64,000 bases of DNA from Calliopsis andreniformis (Eukaryota > Arthropoda > Insecta > Hymenoptera > Andrenidae), in the NCBI RefSeq assembly GCF_051401765.1, contig NW_027480547.1, positions 248,001 through 312,000 on the forward strand. Direction: 5' to 3'. The notes under the pieces are model-generated. The model was not told the DNA's origin, did no database searches, and saw nothing but the letters and a program-made list of their open reading frames with translations. The position numbers were made by a program, and so were the translations under genes. Below, piece by piece: positions 1 to 13,740 of this stretch (position 1 is its first letter; every line of letters begins with the position of its first letter).

Positions 1-620
1 ATCCCAATCCTCAATCTTCAATCCTCTATCCTCAATCATCAGTCCTCAATCCCCAATCCTCATTCTTCAATCCTCAATCTTCAATCCTCAATCATCAATC
101 CTCAATTATCAAACCTCAATACTCAATCTTCAATCCTCAATCCTCAATCCTCAATCCTCAATCCTCAATCCTCAATCCTCAACCCTCATTCCTCAGTCCT
201 GGAACCTCAATCCCGAATCCTCAATCCTGAATCCGCAAACATCAGTCCCCCGTCCGCAGTCCTCAACAATCAACTGTCAATCCTGAATCCTCTATAGAAT
301 ATCCTCAATTCACAGTTTTCGATACTCAATCCCCATTCTTCAATCTTCAAATCTCAATCCACAAACATCAATTCTCATCACTCAACCCTCAACACTCAGT
401 CCTCAATCTTCAATCCTCAATCCTCAATCCGCAATCTTGAGTCCTCAATACTCAATCTTCAATCCTCAATCCTCAATTATCAATCCTCAACACTCAATCC
501 TCAATCCTCAATCCTCAATCCCCAATCCTCAGTCTTCAATCCTCTACCCTCAATCCTCAATCCTCAATCCTCAATCTTCAATACTCAATACTCAATCTTC
601 AATCCTCAATCCTCAATCCT
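1..620. repeat. Left-edge segment related to 49.87-50.5 kb
   Basis: The first few hundred bases share an ordered set of rare variants with the segment starting near 49,871, at an offset of about 49,870 bp. Shared marks include AAACATCAG just before module D (most other copies read AAACTTCAG), a TTG-containing heptamer at 437 and 50,307, and the following order of rare words. The window therefore seems to open inside a unit of the same family as the end of zone C. Differences are more numerous than between the recent duplicates, so this pair is older. Confidence 0.6.
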
Positions 621-1590
621 CAGTCCTCAATCCTCAATCCTCAATCCTCAATCCTCAATCTTCAATCCTCAATACTCGATCTGCAATCCTCAATTCTCAA
701 TCTTCAATACTCAATCCTCAATCCTCAATCCCCAATCCTCAATCTTCAATTCTCAATACTCAATCTTCAATCCTCAATCCTCAATCCTCCGTCGTCAATC
801 CTCAATCCTCAATCCTCAATCGTCAATCCTCAATCCCCAAACCTCAATCTTCAATCCTCTATCCTCAATCCTCAATCCTCAATCCCCAATCTTCAATATT
901 CAATCCACAATCTTCAATCCTCAATACTCAATCTTCAATACTCAATCCTCAATCCTCAATCCTCAACGCTCAATCCTCAATCCTCATTCTCTAATCCTCA
1001 ATACTCAATCCTCAATTCTCAATCCTCAATCCTCAATCCTTAATCCTTAATACTCAACCCTCAATGCTCAGTCCAGAAACATCAGTTCCGAATCCTCAAT
1101 CCTGAATCCTCAGTCTTCAGCCCTCAGTCCTCAACAATCAATTGTCAATCCTCAATCCTCAATAGAATATCCTCAATTCACAGTTTTCAATACTCAATCC
1201 CCATTCTTCAATCTTCAAATCTCAATCCACAAACATCAATTCTCATCACTCAACCATCAACACTCAGTCCTCTATATTCAATCCTCAATCCTAAATCCTC
1301 AATCTTCAATCCGCAATACTCAATCTTCAATCCTCAATCCTCAATTCTCAATCCTCAATAGTCAATCCTCAATCGTCAATCCTCAATTCCCAATCCTCAA
1401 TCTTCAATCCTCAATCCTCAATCTTCAATCCTTAATCCTCAATCCTCAATCGCCGATCCTCAATCTTCACTACCCAATCTTCAATCCTCAATCCTCAATC
1501 CTCAGTCCTCAATCCTCAATCCTCAATCCGCAATCCTCAATCCTCAATCTTCAATCCTCAATACTCAATCTGCAATCCTCAATCCTCAAT
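440..1590. repeat. 3036-bp-offset duplicate, copy 1
   Basis: This block matches 3,476-4,625 at an offset of 3036 bp. The offset was read from two landmarks: an ACTCAAT-rich start (445 against 3481) and the rare word CTAATCC (991 against 4027). Both copies also carry the uncommon CAGTCCAGAAACATC mark (near 1070 and 4106). A one-heptamer deletion in copy 2 near 4,540 changes the offset afterwards. The right edge is where copy 1 goes on to AATTCGTCAC near 1,610 and copy 2 does not. Confidence 0.7.
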
Positions 1591-3475
1591 CCTCAATCCT
1601 CAATCCTAATTCGTCACTCCTCAATACCCAATCCTCAATCTTCAATCCTCAGTCCTCAATCCTCAATTCTCAATCCTCAATCCTCAATCCTCAATCCTCA
1701 ATCTTCAATCCTCAATACTCAATCTTCAATACTCAATCCTCAATCATCAATCCTCAATCCTCAATCCTCATTCCTCAATCCCAAATCCTCAATCCTCAAT
1801 CCTCAATCCTCAACCCTCAATCCTCAGTCCTGAAACCTCAATACCGAATCCTCAATCCTGAATCCTCAATCTTCGGCACTCAGTCCTCAACAATCAATTG
1901 TCAATTCTCAATCCTCAATAGAATATCCTCAATTCAGAGTTTTCAATACTCAATCCCCATTCTTCAATCTTCAAATCTCAATCCACAAACATCAATTTTC
2001 ATCACTCAACCCTCAACACTCAGTCCTCAATCTTCAATCCTCAATCCTAAATCCTCAATCTTCAATCCTCAATACTCAATCTTCAATCCTCAATCCTCAA
2101 TTCTCAATCCTCAATACTCAATCCACAATCGTCAATCCTCAATACCCAATCCTCAATCTTCAATCCTCAATCCTCAATCTTCAATCCTCAATCCTCAATC
2201 CTCAATCCCCAATCCTCAATCTTCAATCCTCAATCCTCAATCCTCAATCCTCAATCCTCAATCCTCAATCCTCATTCCTCAAACCTCAATCCTCAATCCT
2301 CAGTCCTCACCCTCAATTCTCAATCCTCAATCCTCAATCCTCAATCATCAATCATCAACCTTCAATCCTCAGTGCTCAATCTTCAATCCTCAATCCTCAA
2401 TCCTCAGTCCTCAATCCTCAATCCCCAATCCTCATTCTTCAATCCTCAATACCCAATCCTCAATCTTCAATCCTCAATCCTCAATCCTCAATTCTCAATC
2501 CTCAATCCTCAGTCCTGAGTCCTCAGACCTCAATCCTCAACCCTCAGCCCTCATCCTCAATCCTCAATCCTCGATCCTCAATCCTCAACCCTCAATCTTC
2601 AATCCTCAATACTCAATCTTTAATCCTCAATCCTCAGTCCTCAAACCTCAATTCTGAGTACTCAGTCCTGAATCCTCAACCTTCAGCCCTCAGTCCTGAA
2701 ACATCAATACCGAAACCTCAATACTGAATCCTCAATCTTCAGCCCTCAGTCCTCAACAATCAAATGTCAATCCTCAATCCTCGATAGAATATCCTCAATT
2801 CACAGTTTTCAATTCTCAATCCCCATCCTTCAATCTTCAAATCTCAATCCACATGCATCAATTCTCATCACTCAACCCTCAACACTCAGTCCTCAATCTT
2901 CAATCCTCAATCCTAAATCCTCTATATTCAATCCTCAATACTCAATCTTCAATCCTCAATCCTCAATTCTCAATCTTCAGTACTCAATCCTCAACCGTCA
3001 ATCCTCAATTCCCAATCCTCAATCTTCAATCCTCAATCCTCAATCTTCAATCCCTAATCCTCAATCCTCAATCCCCAATCCTCAATCTTCAATCCTCAAT
3101 ACTCAACCTTCAATCCTCAGTACTGAATCTTCAATCCTCAATCCTCAATCCTCAATCCTCAATCCTCAATCCTCAATCTTCAATACTCAGTCCCCAATCC
3201 TCAATCTTCAATCCTCAATCCTCAATCCTCAATCCTCGATCCTCGAACCTCAATCCTCAGTCCTCAATCCTCAATCCTCAATGTTCAATCCGCAATACCC
3301 AATCCTTAATCTTCAATCCTCTATCCTCAATCCTCAATCCTCAATCCCCAATCCTCAATCTTCAATCCTCAATCTTCGATCCTCAATCATCAATCCTCAA
3401 TACTCAATCTTCAATCCTCAATCCTCAATCCTGAGTCCTCAATCCTCAATCCTCAATCCTCAATCCTCAATCCTC

Positions 3476-4625
3476 AGTCCTCAATACTCAATATTCAATC
3501 CTCAATCCTCAATTCTCAATCCTCAACACTCAATCCTCAATCCTCAATCCTCAATCCCCAATCCTCAGTCTTCAATCCTCTACCCTCAATCCTCAATCCT
3601 CAATCCTCAATCTTCAATACTCAATACTCAATCTTCAATCCTCAATCCTCAATCCTCAGTCCTCAATCCTCAATCCTCAATCCTCAATCCTCAATCTTCA
3701 ATCCTCAATACTCAATCTGCAATCCTCAATCCTCAATCTTCAATACTCAATCCTCAATCCTCAATCCCCAATCCTCAATCTTCAATTCTCAATACTCAAT
3801 CTTCAATCCTCAATCCTCAATCCTCCATCGTCAATCCTCAATCCTCAATCCTCAATCGTCAATCCTCAATCCCCAATCCTCAATCTTCAATCCTCTATCC
3901 TCAATCCTCAATCCTCAATCCCCAATCCTCAATCTTCAATCCTCAATCTTCAATACTCAATACTCAATCTTCAATACTCAATCCTCAATTCTCAATCCTC
4001 AACCCTCAATCCTCAATCCTCAATCTCTAATCCTCAATACTCAATCCTCAATTCTCAATCCTCAATCCTCAATCCTTAAGCCTTAATGCTCAACCCTCAA
4101 TGCTCAGTCCAGAAACATCAGTTCCGAATCCTCAATCCTGAATCCTCAGTCTTCAGCCCTCAGTCCTCAACAATCAATTGTCAATCCTCAATCCTCAATA
4201 GAATATCCTCAATTCACAGCTTTCAATACTCAATCCCCATTCTTCAATCTTCAAATCTCAATCCACAAACATCAATTCTCATCACTCAACCCTCAACACT
4301 CAGTCCTCTATCTTCAATCCTCAATCCTAAATCCTCAATCTTCAATCCGCAATACTCAATCTTCAATCCTCAATCCTCAATTCTCAATCCTCAATAGTCA
4401 ATCCTCAATCGTCAATCCTCAATTCCCAATCCTCAATCTTCAATCCTCAATCCTCAATCTTCAATCCTTAATCCTCAATCCTCAATCCCCAATCCTCAAT
4501 CTTCAATACTCAATCTTCAATCCTCAATCCTCAATCCTCAGTCCTCAATCCTCAATCCGCAATCCTCAATCCTCAATCTTCAATCCTCAATACTCAATCT
4601 GCAATCCTCAATCCTCAATCCTCAA
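3476..4625. repeat. 3036-bp-offset duplicate, copy 2
   Basis: Partner of the block at 440-1,590. It has one D1 core near 4,213, which reads CACAGCTTTC instead of the usual CACAGTTTTC. It is one heptamer shorter than copy 1 near 4,540. Many point differences separate the two, so this duplication is older than those of zone C. Confidence 0.7.
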
Positions 4626-6469
4626 TCCTCAATCCTCAATCCTCATTCCTCAAACCTCAATCCTCAATCCTCAGTCCTCACCCTCAATTCTCAATCCTCA
4701 ATCCTCAATCCTCAATCATCAATCCCCAATCCTCAATCCTCAATCCCCAATCCTCAATCCTCAGTCCTCAAACATCAATCCTGAATCCTAAATCTTCAGC
4801 CCTCAGTCCTCAACAATCAGTTGTTAATCCTCAATCCTCAATAGAATATCACCAATTCACAGTTTTCAATACTCAATACTCAATCTGCAATCTTCAAATC
4901 TCTATCCACAAACATCAATTCTCATCACTCAACCCTCAACGCTCAGTCCACAATCCTCAATATTCAATCCTCAATCCTCAATCCTCAATCCTCAATCATC
5001 AACCTTCAATCCTCAGTGCTCAATCTTCAATACTCAATCCTCAATCCTCAGTCCTCAATCCTCAATCCCCAATCCTCATTCTTCAATCCTCAATACCCAA
5101 TCCTCAATCTTCAATCCTCAATCCTCAATCCTCAATTCTCAATACTCAATCCTCAGTCCTGAGTCCTCAGACCTCAATCCTCAACCCTCAGCCCTCATCC
5201 TCAATCCTCAATCCTCGATCCTCAATCCTCAACCCTCAATCTTCAATCCTCAATACTCAATCTTCAATCCTCAATCCTCAGTCCTCAAACCTCAATTCTG
5301 AGTACTCAGTCCTGAATCCTCAACCTTCAGCCCTCAGTCCTCAACAATCAGTTGCCAATCCTCAGTCCTCAATAGAATATCCTCAATTCACAGCTTTCAA
5401 TACCCAATACTCAATCTGCATTCTTCAAATCTCTATCCACAAACATCAATGCTCATAACTCAACCCTCAACACTCAGTCCTCAATGTTCAGTCCTCAATC
5501 CTCAATTCTCAATATTCAATCCTCAATTCTGAATCTTCAATCCTAATTCCTCAGTCCTCAATCCTCAATCCTCAATCCTCAATCCTCAATCTTCTATCCT
5601 CAATACTCAATCTGCAATCCTCAATCCTCAATCCTCAATCCTCAATCCTAATTCGTCGCTCCTCGAAACCCAGTCCTCAATCTTCAATCCTCAATCCTCA
5701 ATCCTCAATTCTCAATCCACAATCCTCAATCCTCAATCCTCAATCTTCAATCCTCAATACTCAATCTTCAATACTCAATCCTCAATCCTCAATCTTCAAT
5801 CCTCAATCCTCAATCCTGAATCCCAAATCCTCAATCCTCAATCCTCAATCCTCAATCCTGAATCCCAAATCCTCAATCCTCAATCCTCAATCCTCAACCC
5901 TCAATCCTCAGTCCTGAAACATCAATACCGAATCCTCAATACTGAATCCTCAATCTTCAGCCCTCAGTCCTCAACAATCAATTGTCAATCCTCAATCCTC
6001 GATAGAATATCCTCAATTCACAGTTTTCAATTCTCAATCCCCATTCTTCAATCTTCAAATCTCAATCCACAAGCATCAATTCTCATCACTCAACCCTCAA
6101 CACTCAGTCCTCAATCTTCAATCCTCAATCCTAAATCCTCAATATTCAATCCTCAATACTCAATCTTCAATCCTCAATCCTCAATTCTCAATCTTCAGTA
6201 CTCAACCCTCAACCGTCAATCCTCAATTCCCAATCCTCAATCTTCAATCCTCAATCGCCAATCTTCAGCCCTCAGTCCTCAACAATCAGTTGTCAATCCT
6301 CAATCCTCAATACAACAACATCAATTCACAGTTTTCAATACTCAATACTCAATCTGCAATCTTCAAATCTCTATCCACAAACATCAATTCTCATCACTCA
6401 ACCCTCAACACTCCGTCCCCAATCCTCAATCTTCAATCCTCAATCCTCAGTCCTCAATCCTCAATCCTC

Positions 6470-8690
6470 AATCCTCATTCCTCAAACCTCAATCCTCAAT
6501 CCTCAGTCCTCACCCTCAATTCTCAATCCTCAATCCTCAATCCTCAATCATCAATCCCCAATCCTCAATCCTCAATCCCCAATCCTCAATCCTCAGTCCT
6601 CAAACATCAATACTGAATCCTAAATCTTCAGCCTTCGGTCCTCAACAATCAGTTGTTAATCCTCAATCCTCAATAGAATATCACCAATTCACAGTTTTCA
6701 ATACTCAATACTCAATCTGCAATCTTCAAATCTCTATCCACAAACATCAATTCTCATCACTCAACCCTCAACACTCAGTCCACAATCCTCAATATTCAAT
6801 CCTCAATCCTCAATCCTCAAACCTCAATCATCAACCTTCAATCCTCAGTGCTCAATTTTCAATCCTCAATCCTCAATCCTCAGTCCTCAATCCTCAATCC
6901 ACAATCCTCATTCTTCAATCCTCAATACCCAATCCTCAATCTTCAATCCTCAATCCTCAATCCTCAATTCTCAATCCTCAATCCTCAGTCCTGAGTCCTC
7001 AGACCTCAATCCTCAACCCTCAGCCCTCATCCTCAATCCTTAATCCTCGATCCTCAATCCTCAACCCTCAATCTTCAATCCTCAATACTCAATCTTTAAT
7101 CCTCAATCCTCAATCCTCAATCCTCAATCCTCAATCCTCAATCCTCAATCCTCAATCCTCAATCCCAAATCCTCAATCCTCAAACCTCAATCCTCAATCC
7201 TCAATTCTCAATCTTCAGTACTCAATCCTCAACCGTCAATCCTCAATTCCCAATCCTCAATCTTCAATCCTCAATCCTCAATCTTCAATCCTTAATCCTC
7301 AATCCTCAATCTTCGATCCTCAATTGTCAATCTTCAATCCTCAATCCTCAATCCTCAATCCTCAATCCTCAATCCTCAATCCTCAATCTTCAATCCTCAA
7401 TACTCAATCTTCAACCCTCAATCTTCAATCCTCAATCCTCAATCCTCATTCTTCAATCCTCAACACCAAATCCTCTATCTGCAATCCTCAATCCTCAATC
7501 CTCAATTCTCAATCCTCATTCCTCAATCCTCAGACCTCAAACATCAATACTCAACCCACTGTCCTCGTCCGCAATCCACAACCCTCAATCCTCAATCCTC
7601 AATCCTCAATCCTCAATCCTCATTCCTCAAACCTCAATCCTCAATCCTCAGTCCTCACCCTCAATTCTCAATCCTCAATCCTCAATCCTCAATCATCAAT
7701 CCCCAATCCTCAATCCTCAATCCCCAATCCTCAATCCTCAGTCCTCAAACATCAATCCTGAATCCTAAATCTTCAGCCCTCAGTCCTCAACAATCAATTG
7801 TCAGTCCTCAATCCTCAATAGAATATACCCAATTCGCAGGTTTCAATACTCAATCCCCAATGTTCAATCTTCAAATCTCAATCCACAAACATCAATTCTC
7901 ATCACTCAACGCTCAACACTCAGTCCCCAATCCTCAATCTTCAATCCTCAATCCTCAATCCTCAATCCTCAATCCTCAATCCTCATTCCTCAAACCTCAA
8001 TCCTCAATCCTCAGTCCTCACCCTCAATTCTCAATCCTCAATCCTCAATCCTCAATCATCAATCCCCAATCCTCAATCCTCAATCCCCAATCCTCAATCC
8101 TCAGTCCTCAAACATCAATCCTGAATCCTAAATCTTCAGCCTTCGGTCCTCAACAATCAGTTGTTAATCCTCAATCCTCAATAGAATATCACCAATTCAC
8201 AGTTTTCAATACTCAATACTCAATCTGCAATCTTCAAATCTCTATCCACAAACATCAATTCTCATCACTCAACCCTCAACACTCAGTCCACAATCCTCAA
8301 TATTCAATCCTCAATCCTCAATCCTCAAACCTCAATCATCTACCTTCAATCCTCAGAGCTCAATTTTCAATCCTCAATCCTCGATCCTCAGTCCTCAATC
8401 CTCAATCCCCAATCCTCATTCTTCAATCCTCAATACCCAATCCTCAATCTTCAATCCTCAATCCTCAATCCTCAATTCTCAATCCTCAATCCTCAGTCCT
8501 GAGTCCTCAGACCTCAATCCTCAACCCTCAGCCCTCATCCTCAATCCTTAATCCTCGATCCTCAATCCTCAACCCTCAATCTTCAATCCTCAATACTCAA
8601 TCTTTAATCCTCAATCCTCAATCCTCAATCCTCAATCCTCAATCCTCAATCCTGGATCCCAAATCCTCAATCCTCAATCCTCAATCCTCA
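6470..8690. repeat. 5-kb-offset duplication, copy 1
   Basis: This 2.2-kb block recurs at 11,540-13,740. The offset is 5065 bp at the left (ACAGTTTTCA at 6691 against 11756) and 5051 bp from about 7,164 onward (the CCCAAATCC word at 7164 against 12215). The change equals two heptamers. It contains D3, D4 and D3 modules and one E module near 7,564. Differences are sparse, for example CATCTACC near 8,336 against CATCAACC in the partner. The match stops near 8,690, where copy 1 continues into a D1 segment. Confidence 0.8.
8148..8287. repeat. Module D, subtype D3 (five copies, zone A)
   Basis: Again 140 bp. Word 3 is TGTTAAT, word 7 is CACCAAT, and the second half has CTGCAAT and TCTCTAT. It is preceded by CTAAATCTTCAGCC and followed by CCACAATCC. 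Copies lie near 4854, 6685, 8195, 11751 and 13247. The module at 5,384 looks like a hybrid: D1 in the first half and the D3 pattern (TCTCTAT) in the second. Confidence 0.82.
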
Positions 8691-10287
8691 ACCCTCAAGC
8701 TTCAGTCCTGAAACATCAATACCGAATCCTCAATACTGAATCCTCAATCTTCAGCCCTCAGTCCTCAACAATCAATTGTCAATCCTCAATCCTCGATAGA
8801 ATATCCTCAATTCACAGTTTTCAATTCTCAATCCCCATTCTTCAATCTTCAGATCTCAATCCACAAGCATCAATTCTCATCACTCAACCCTCAACACTCA
8901 GTCCTCAATCTTCAATCCTCAATCCTAAATCCTCAATATTCAATCCTCAATACTCAATCTTCAATCCTCAATCCTCAATTCTCAATCTTCAGTACTCAAT
9001 CCTCAACCGTCAATCCTCAATTCCCAATCCTCAATCTTCAATCCTAAATCCTCAATCTTCAATCCTTAATCCTCAATCCTCAATCCCCAATCCTCAATCT
9101 TCAATCCTCAGTACTCAATCTTCAATCCTCATTCCTCAATCCTCAATCCTCAATCCTCAATCCTCAATCCTCAATCTTCAATCCTCAATACTCAATCTTC
9201 AACCCTCAATCTTCAATCCTCAATCCTCAATCCTCATTCTTCAATCCTCAACACCAAATCCTCGATCTGCAATCCTCAATCCTCAATCCTCAATTCTCAA
9301 TCCTCATTCCTCAATCCTCAGACCTCAAACTCCATACTCAACCCACTGTCCTCGTCCGCAATCCACAACCCTCAATCCTCAATCCTCAATCTTCAATCAT
9401 CAATATTCAATCTACAATCCTCAATACTCAACCCTCTATCCTCAATCCTCAATCCTGAATGTTCAATCCTCAATACCCAATCCTCAATCTTCAATCCCCA
9501 GTACTCAATCCTCAATCCTCAATCCTCGAATCGTCAGTCCTCAAACCCCAGTCCTGAATCCTCAATCCTGAAACCTCAATCTTCAGCCCTCAGTCCTCAA
9601 CAATCAATTGTCAGTCCTCAATCCTCAATAGAATATACCCAATTCGCAGTTTTCAATACTCAATCCCCAATCTTCAATTTTCAAATCTCAATCCACAAAG
9701 GTCAATTCTCATCACTCAACGCTCAACACTCAGTCCCCAATCCTCAACCTTCAATCCTCAATCTTCAACCCTCAATCCTCAATCCTCAACCTTCAATCCT
9801 CAATACTCAATCTTCAACCCTCAATCCTCAATCCTCAATCCTCAATCCTCAATCCTCAATCCTCAATCGCCAATCTTCAGCCCTCAGTCCTCAACAATCA
9901 GTTGTCAATCCTCAATCCTCAATACAACAACATCAATTCACAGTTTTCAATACTCAATACTCAATCTGCAATCTTCAAATCTCTATCCACAAACATCAAT
10001 TCTCATCACTCAACCCTCAACACTCCGTCCCCAATCCTCAATCTTCAATCCTCAATCCTCAATCCTCAATCATCAATCCTCAATTTTCATTCCTCAATAC
10101 TCAATCTTCAATCCTCAATCCTCAATCCTCAATCCTCAATCCTCAATCCTCAATCCACAATCCTCAACCCTCAATCCTCAGTCCTCAATCCTCAATCCTC
10201 ATTCTTCAATCCTCAACACCAAATCCTCTATCTGCAATCCTCAATCCTCAATCCTCAATTCTCAATCCTCAATCCTCAATCCTGAAT

Positions 10288-10855
10288 CCCAAATCCTCAA
10301 TCCTCAAACCTCAATCCTCAATCCTCAATTCTCAATCTTCAGTACTCAATCCTCAACCGTCAATCCTCAATTCCCAATCCTCAATCTTCAATCCTCAATC
10401 CTCAATCTTCAATCCTTAATCCTCAATCCTCAATCTTCGATCCTCAATTGTCAATCTTCAATCCTCAATCCTCAATCCTCAATCCTCAATCCTCAATCCT
10501 CAATCCTCAATCTTCAATCCTCAATACTCAATCTTCAACCCTCAATCTTCAATCCTCAATCCTCAATCCTCATTCTTCAATCCTCAACACCAAATCCTCT
10601 ATCTGCAATCCTCAATCCTCAATCCTCAATTCTCAATCCTCATTCCTCAATCCTCAGACCTCAAACATCAATACTCAACCCACTGTCCTCGTCCGCAATC
10701 CACAACCCTCAATCCTCAATCCTCAATCCTCAATCCTCAATCCTCATTCCTCAAACCTCAATCCTCAATCCTCAGTCCTCACCCTCAATTCTCAATCCTC
10801 AATCCTCAATCCTCAATCATCAATCCCCAATCCTCAATCCTCAATCCCCAATCCT
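10288..10855. repeat. Third partial copy of the 7.16-kb subblock
   Basis: This segment matches 7,164-7,731 at an offset of 3124 bp and 12,215-12,782 at 1927 bp. It contains the E-type mark near 10,688. It ends abruptly in a truncated module D at 10,859, which suggests that an exchange joined two different units here. Confidence 0.75.
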
Positions 10856-10858
10856 CAA

Positions 10859-10915
10859 TTTTCAAATCTCAATCCACAAACGTCAATTCTCATCACTCAA
10901 CGCTCAACACTCAGT
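10859..10915. repeat. Headless half of module D
   Basis: Only the 3' half of module D is present, from about heptamer 13 (with CCACAAA, here followed by CGTCAAT) to ACTCAGT. The 5' half with AATCAAT, AGAATAT and TCACAGT is missing; ordinary heptamers of the preceding block take its place. This looks like a recombination junction inside the module, at the TTCAA that is common to many heptamers. Confidence 0.75.
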
Positions 10916-11539
10916 CCCCAATCCTCAACCTTCAATCCTCAATCCGCAACCCTCAATCCTCAATCCTCTATCTTCAATCCTCAATACTCAATCTTCAATC
11001 CTCAATCCTCAATCATCAATCCTCAATCCTCAATCCTCAATCCTCAATCGCCAATCTTCAGCCCTCAGTCCTCAACAATCAGTTGTCAATCCTCAATCCT
11101 CAATACAACATCATCAATTCACAGTTTTCAATACTCAATACTCAATCTGCAATCTTCAAATCTCTATCCACAAACATCAATTCTCATCACTCAACCCTCA
11201 ACACTCCGTTCCCAATCCTCAATCTTCAATCCTCAATCCTCAATCCTCAATCATCAATCCTCAATTTTCATTCCTCATTACTCAATCTTCAATCCTCAAT
11301 CCTCAATCCTCAATCCTCAATCCTCAATCCTCAATCCTCAATCCCCAATCGTCAGACTCCAATCCTGAATACTCAATCTTCAGTCCTCAATCCTCAATCC
11401 TCATTCTTCAATCCTCAACACCAAATCCTCTATCTGCAATCCTCAATCCTCAATCCTCAATTCTCAATCCTCAATCCTCATTCCTCAAACCACAATCCTC
11501 AATCCTCAGTCCTCACCCTCAATTCTCAATCCTCAATCC

Positions 11540-13740
11540 TCATTCCTCAAACCTCAATCCTCAATCCTCAGTCCTCACCCTCAATTCTCAATCCTCAATC
11601 CTCAATCCTCAATCATCAATCCCCAATCCTCAATCCTCAATCCCCAATCCTCAATCCTCAGTCCTCAAACATCAATCCTGAATCCTAAATCTTCAGCCTT
11701 CGGTCCTCAACAATCAGTTGTTAATCCTCAATCCTCAATAGAATATCACCAATTCACAGTTTTCAATACTCAATACTCAATCTGCAATCTTCAAATCTCT
11801 ATCCACAAACATCAATTCTCATCACTCAACCCTCAACACTCAGTCCACAACCCTCAATATTCAATCCTCAATCCTCAATCCTCAAACCTCAATCATCAAC
11901 CTTCAATCCTCAGTGCTCAATTTTCAATCCTCAATCCTCAATCCTCAGTCCTCAATCCTCAATCCCCAATCCTCATTCTTCAATCCTCAATACCCAATCC
12001 TCAATCTTCAATCCTTAATCCTCAATCCTCAATTCTCAATCCTCAATCCTCAGTCCTGAGTCCTCAGACCTCAATCCTCAACCCTCAGCCCTCATCCTCA
12101 ATCCTTAATCCTCGATCCTCAATCCTCAACCCTCAATCTTCAATCCTCAATACTCAATCTTTAATCCTCAATCCTCAATCCTCAATCCTCAATCCTCAAT
12201 CCTCAATCCTGAATCCCAAATCCTCAATCCTCAAACCTCAATCCTCAATCCTCAATTCTCAATCTTCAGTACTCAATCCTCAACCGTCAATCCTCAATTC
12301 CCAATCCTCAATCTTCAATCCTCAATCCTCAATCTTCAATCCTTAATCCTCAATCCTCAATCTTCGATCCTCAATTGTCAATCTTCAATCCTCAATCCTC
12401 AATCCTCAATCCTCAATCCTCAATCCTCAATCCTCAATCTTCAATCCTCAATACTCAATCTTCAACCCTCAATCTTCAATCCTCAATCCTCAATCCTCAT
12501 TCTTCAATCCTCAACACCAAATCCTCTATCTGCAATCCTCAATCCTCAATCCTCAATTCTCAATCCTCATTCCTCAATCCTCAGACCTCAAACATCAATA
12601 CTCAACCCACTGTCCTCGTCCGCAATCCACAACCCTCAATCCTCAATCCTCAATCCTCAATCCTCAATCCTCATTCCTCAAACCTCAATCCTCAATCCTC
12701 AGTCCTCACCCTCAATTCTCAATCCTCAATCCTCAATCCTCAATCATCAATCCCCAATCCTCAATCCTCAATCCCCAATCCTCAATTCTCAGTCCTCAAA
12801 CATCAATCCTGAATCCTAAATCTTCAGCCCTCAGTCCTCAACAATCAATTGTCAGTCCTCAATCCTCAATAGAATATACCCAATTCGCAGGTTTCAATAC
12901 TCAATCCCCAATGTTCAATCTTCAAATCTCAATCCACAAACATCAATTCTCATCACTCAACGCTCAACACTCAGTCCCCAATCCTCAATCTTCAATCCTC
13001 AATCCTCAATCCTCAATCCTCAATCCTCAATCCTCATTCCTCAAACCTCAATCCTCAATCCTCAGTCCTCACCCTCAATTCTCAATCCTCAATCCTCAAT
13101 CCTCAATCATCAATCCCCAATCCTCAATCCTCAATCCCCAATCCTCAATCCTCAGTCCTCAAACATCAATCCTGAATCCTAAATCTTCAGCCTTCGGTCC
13201 TCAACAATCAGTTGTTAATCCTCAATCCTCAATAGAATATCACCAATTCACAGTTTTCAATACTCAATACTCAACCTGCAATCTTCAAATCTCTATCCAC
13301 AAACATCAATTCTCAACACTCAACCCTCAACACTCAGTCCACAATCCTCAATATTCAATCCTCAATCCTCAATCCTCAAACCTCAATCATCAACCTTCAA
13401 TCCTCAGTGCTCAATTTTCAATCCTCAATCCTCAATCCTCAGTCCTCAATCCTCAATCCCCAATCCTCATTCTTCAATCCTCAATACCCAATCCTCAATC
13501 TTCAATCCTCAATCCTCAATCCTCAATTCTCAATCCTCAATCCTCAGTCCTGAGTCCTCAGACCTCAATCCTCAACCCTCAGCCCTCATCCTCAATCCTT
13601 AATCCTCGATCCTCAATCCTCAACCCTCAATCTTCAATCCTCAATACTCAATCTTTAATCCTCAATCCTCAATCCTCAATCCTCAATCCTCAATCCTCAA
13701 TCCTGAATCCCAAATCCTCAATCCTCAATCCTCAATCCTC
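11540..13740. repeat. 5-kb-offset duplication, copy 2
   Basis: Partner of 6,470-8,690 with the same order of modules: D3 (11,751), E (12,615), D4 (12,883), D3 (13,247). Small differences include CAACCTGCAAT near 13,273 and a CAACACTC near 13,315. The match ends near 13,740, where this copy continues into a CAGTCCAGAAACATC mark and a D1 module at 13,860. Confidence 0.8.
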
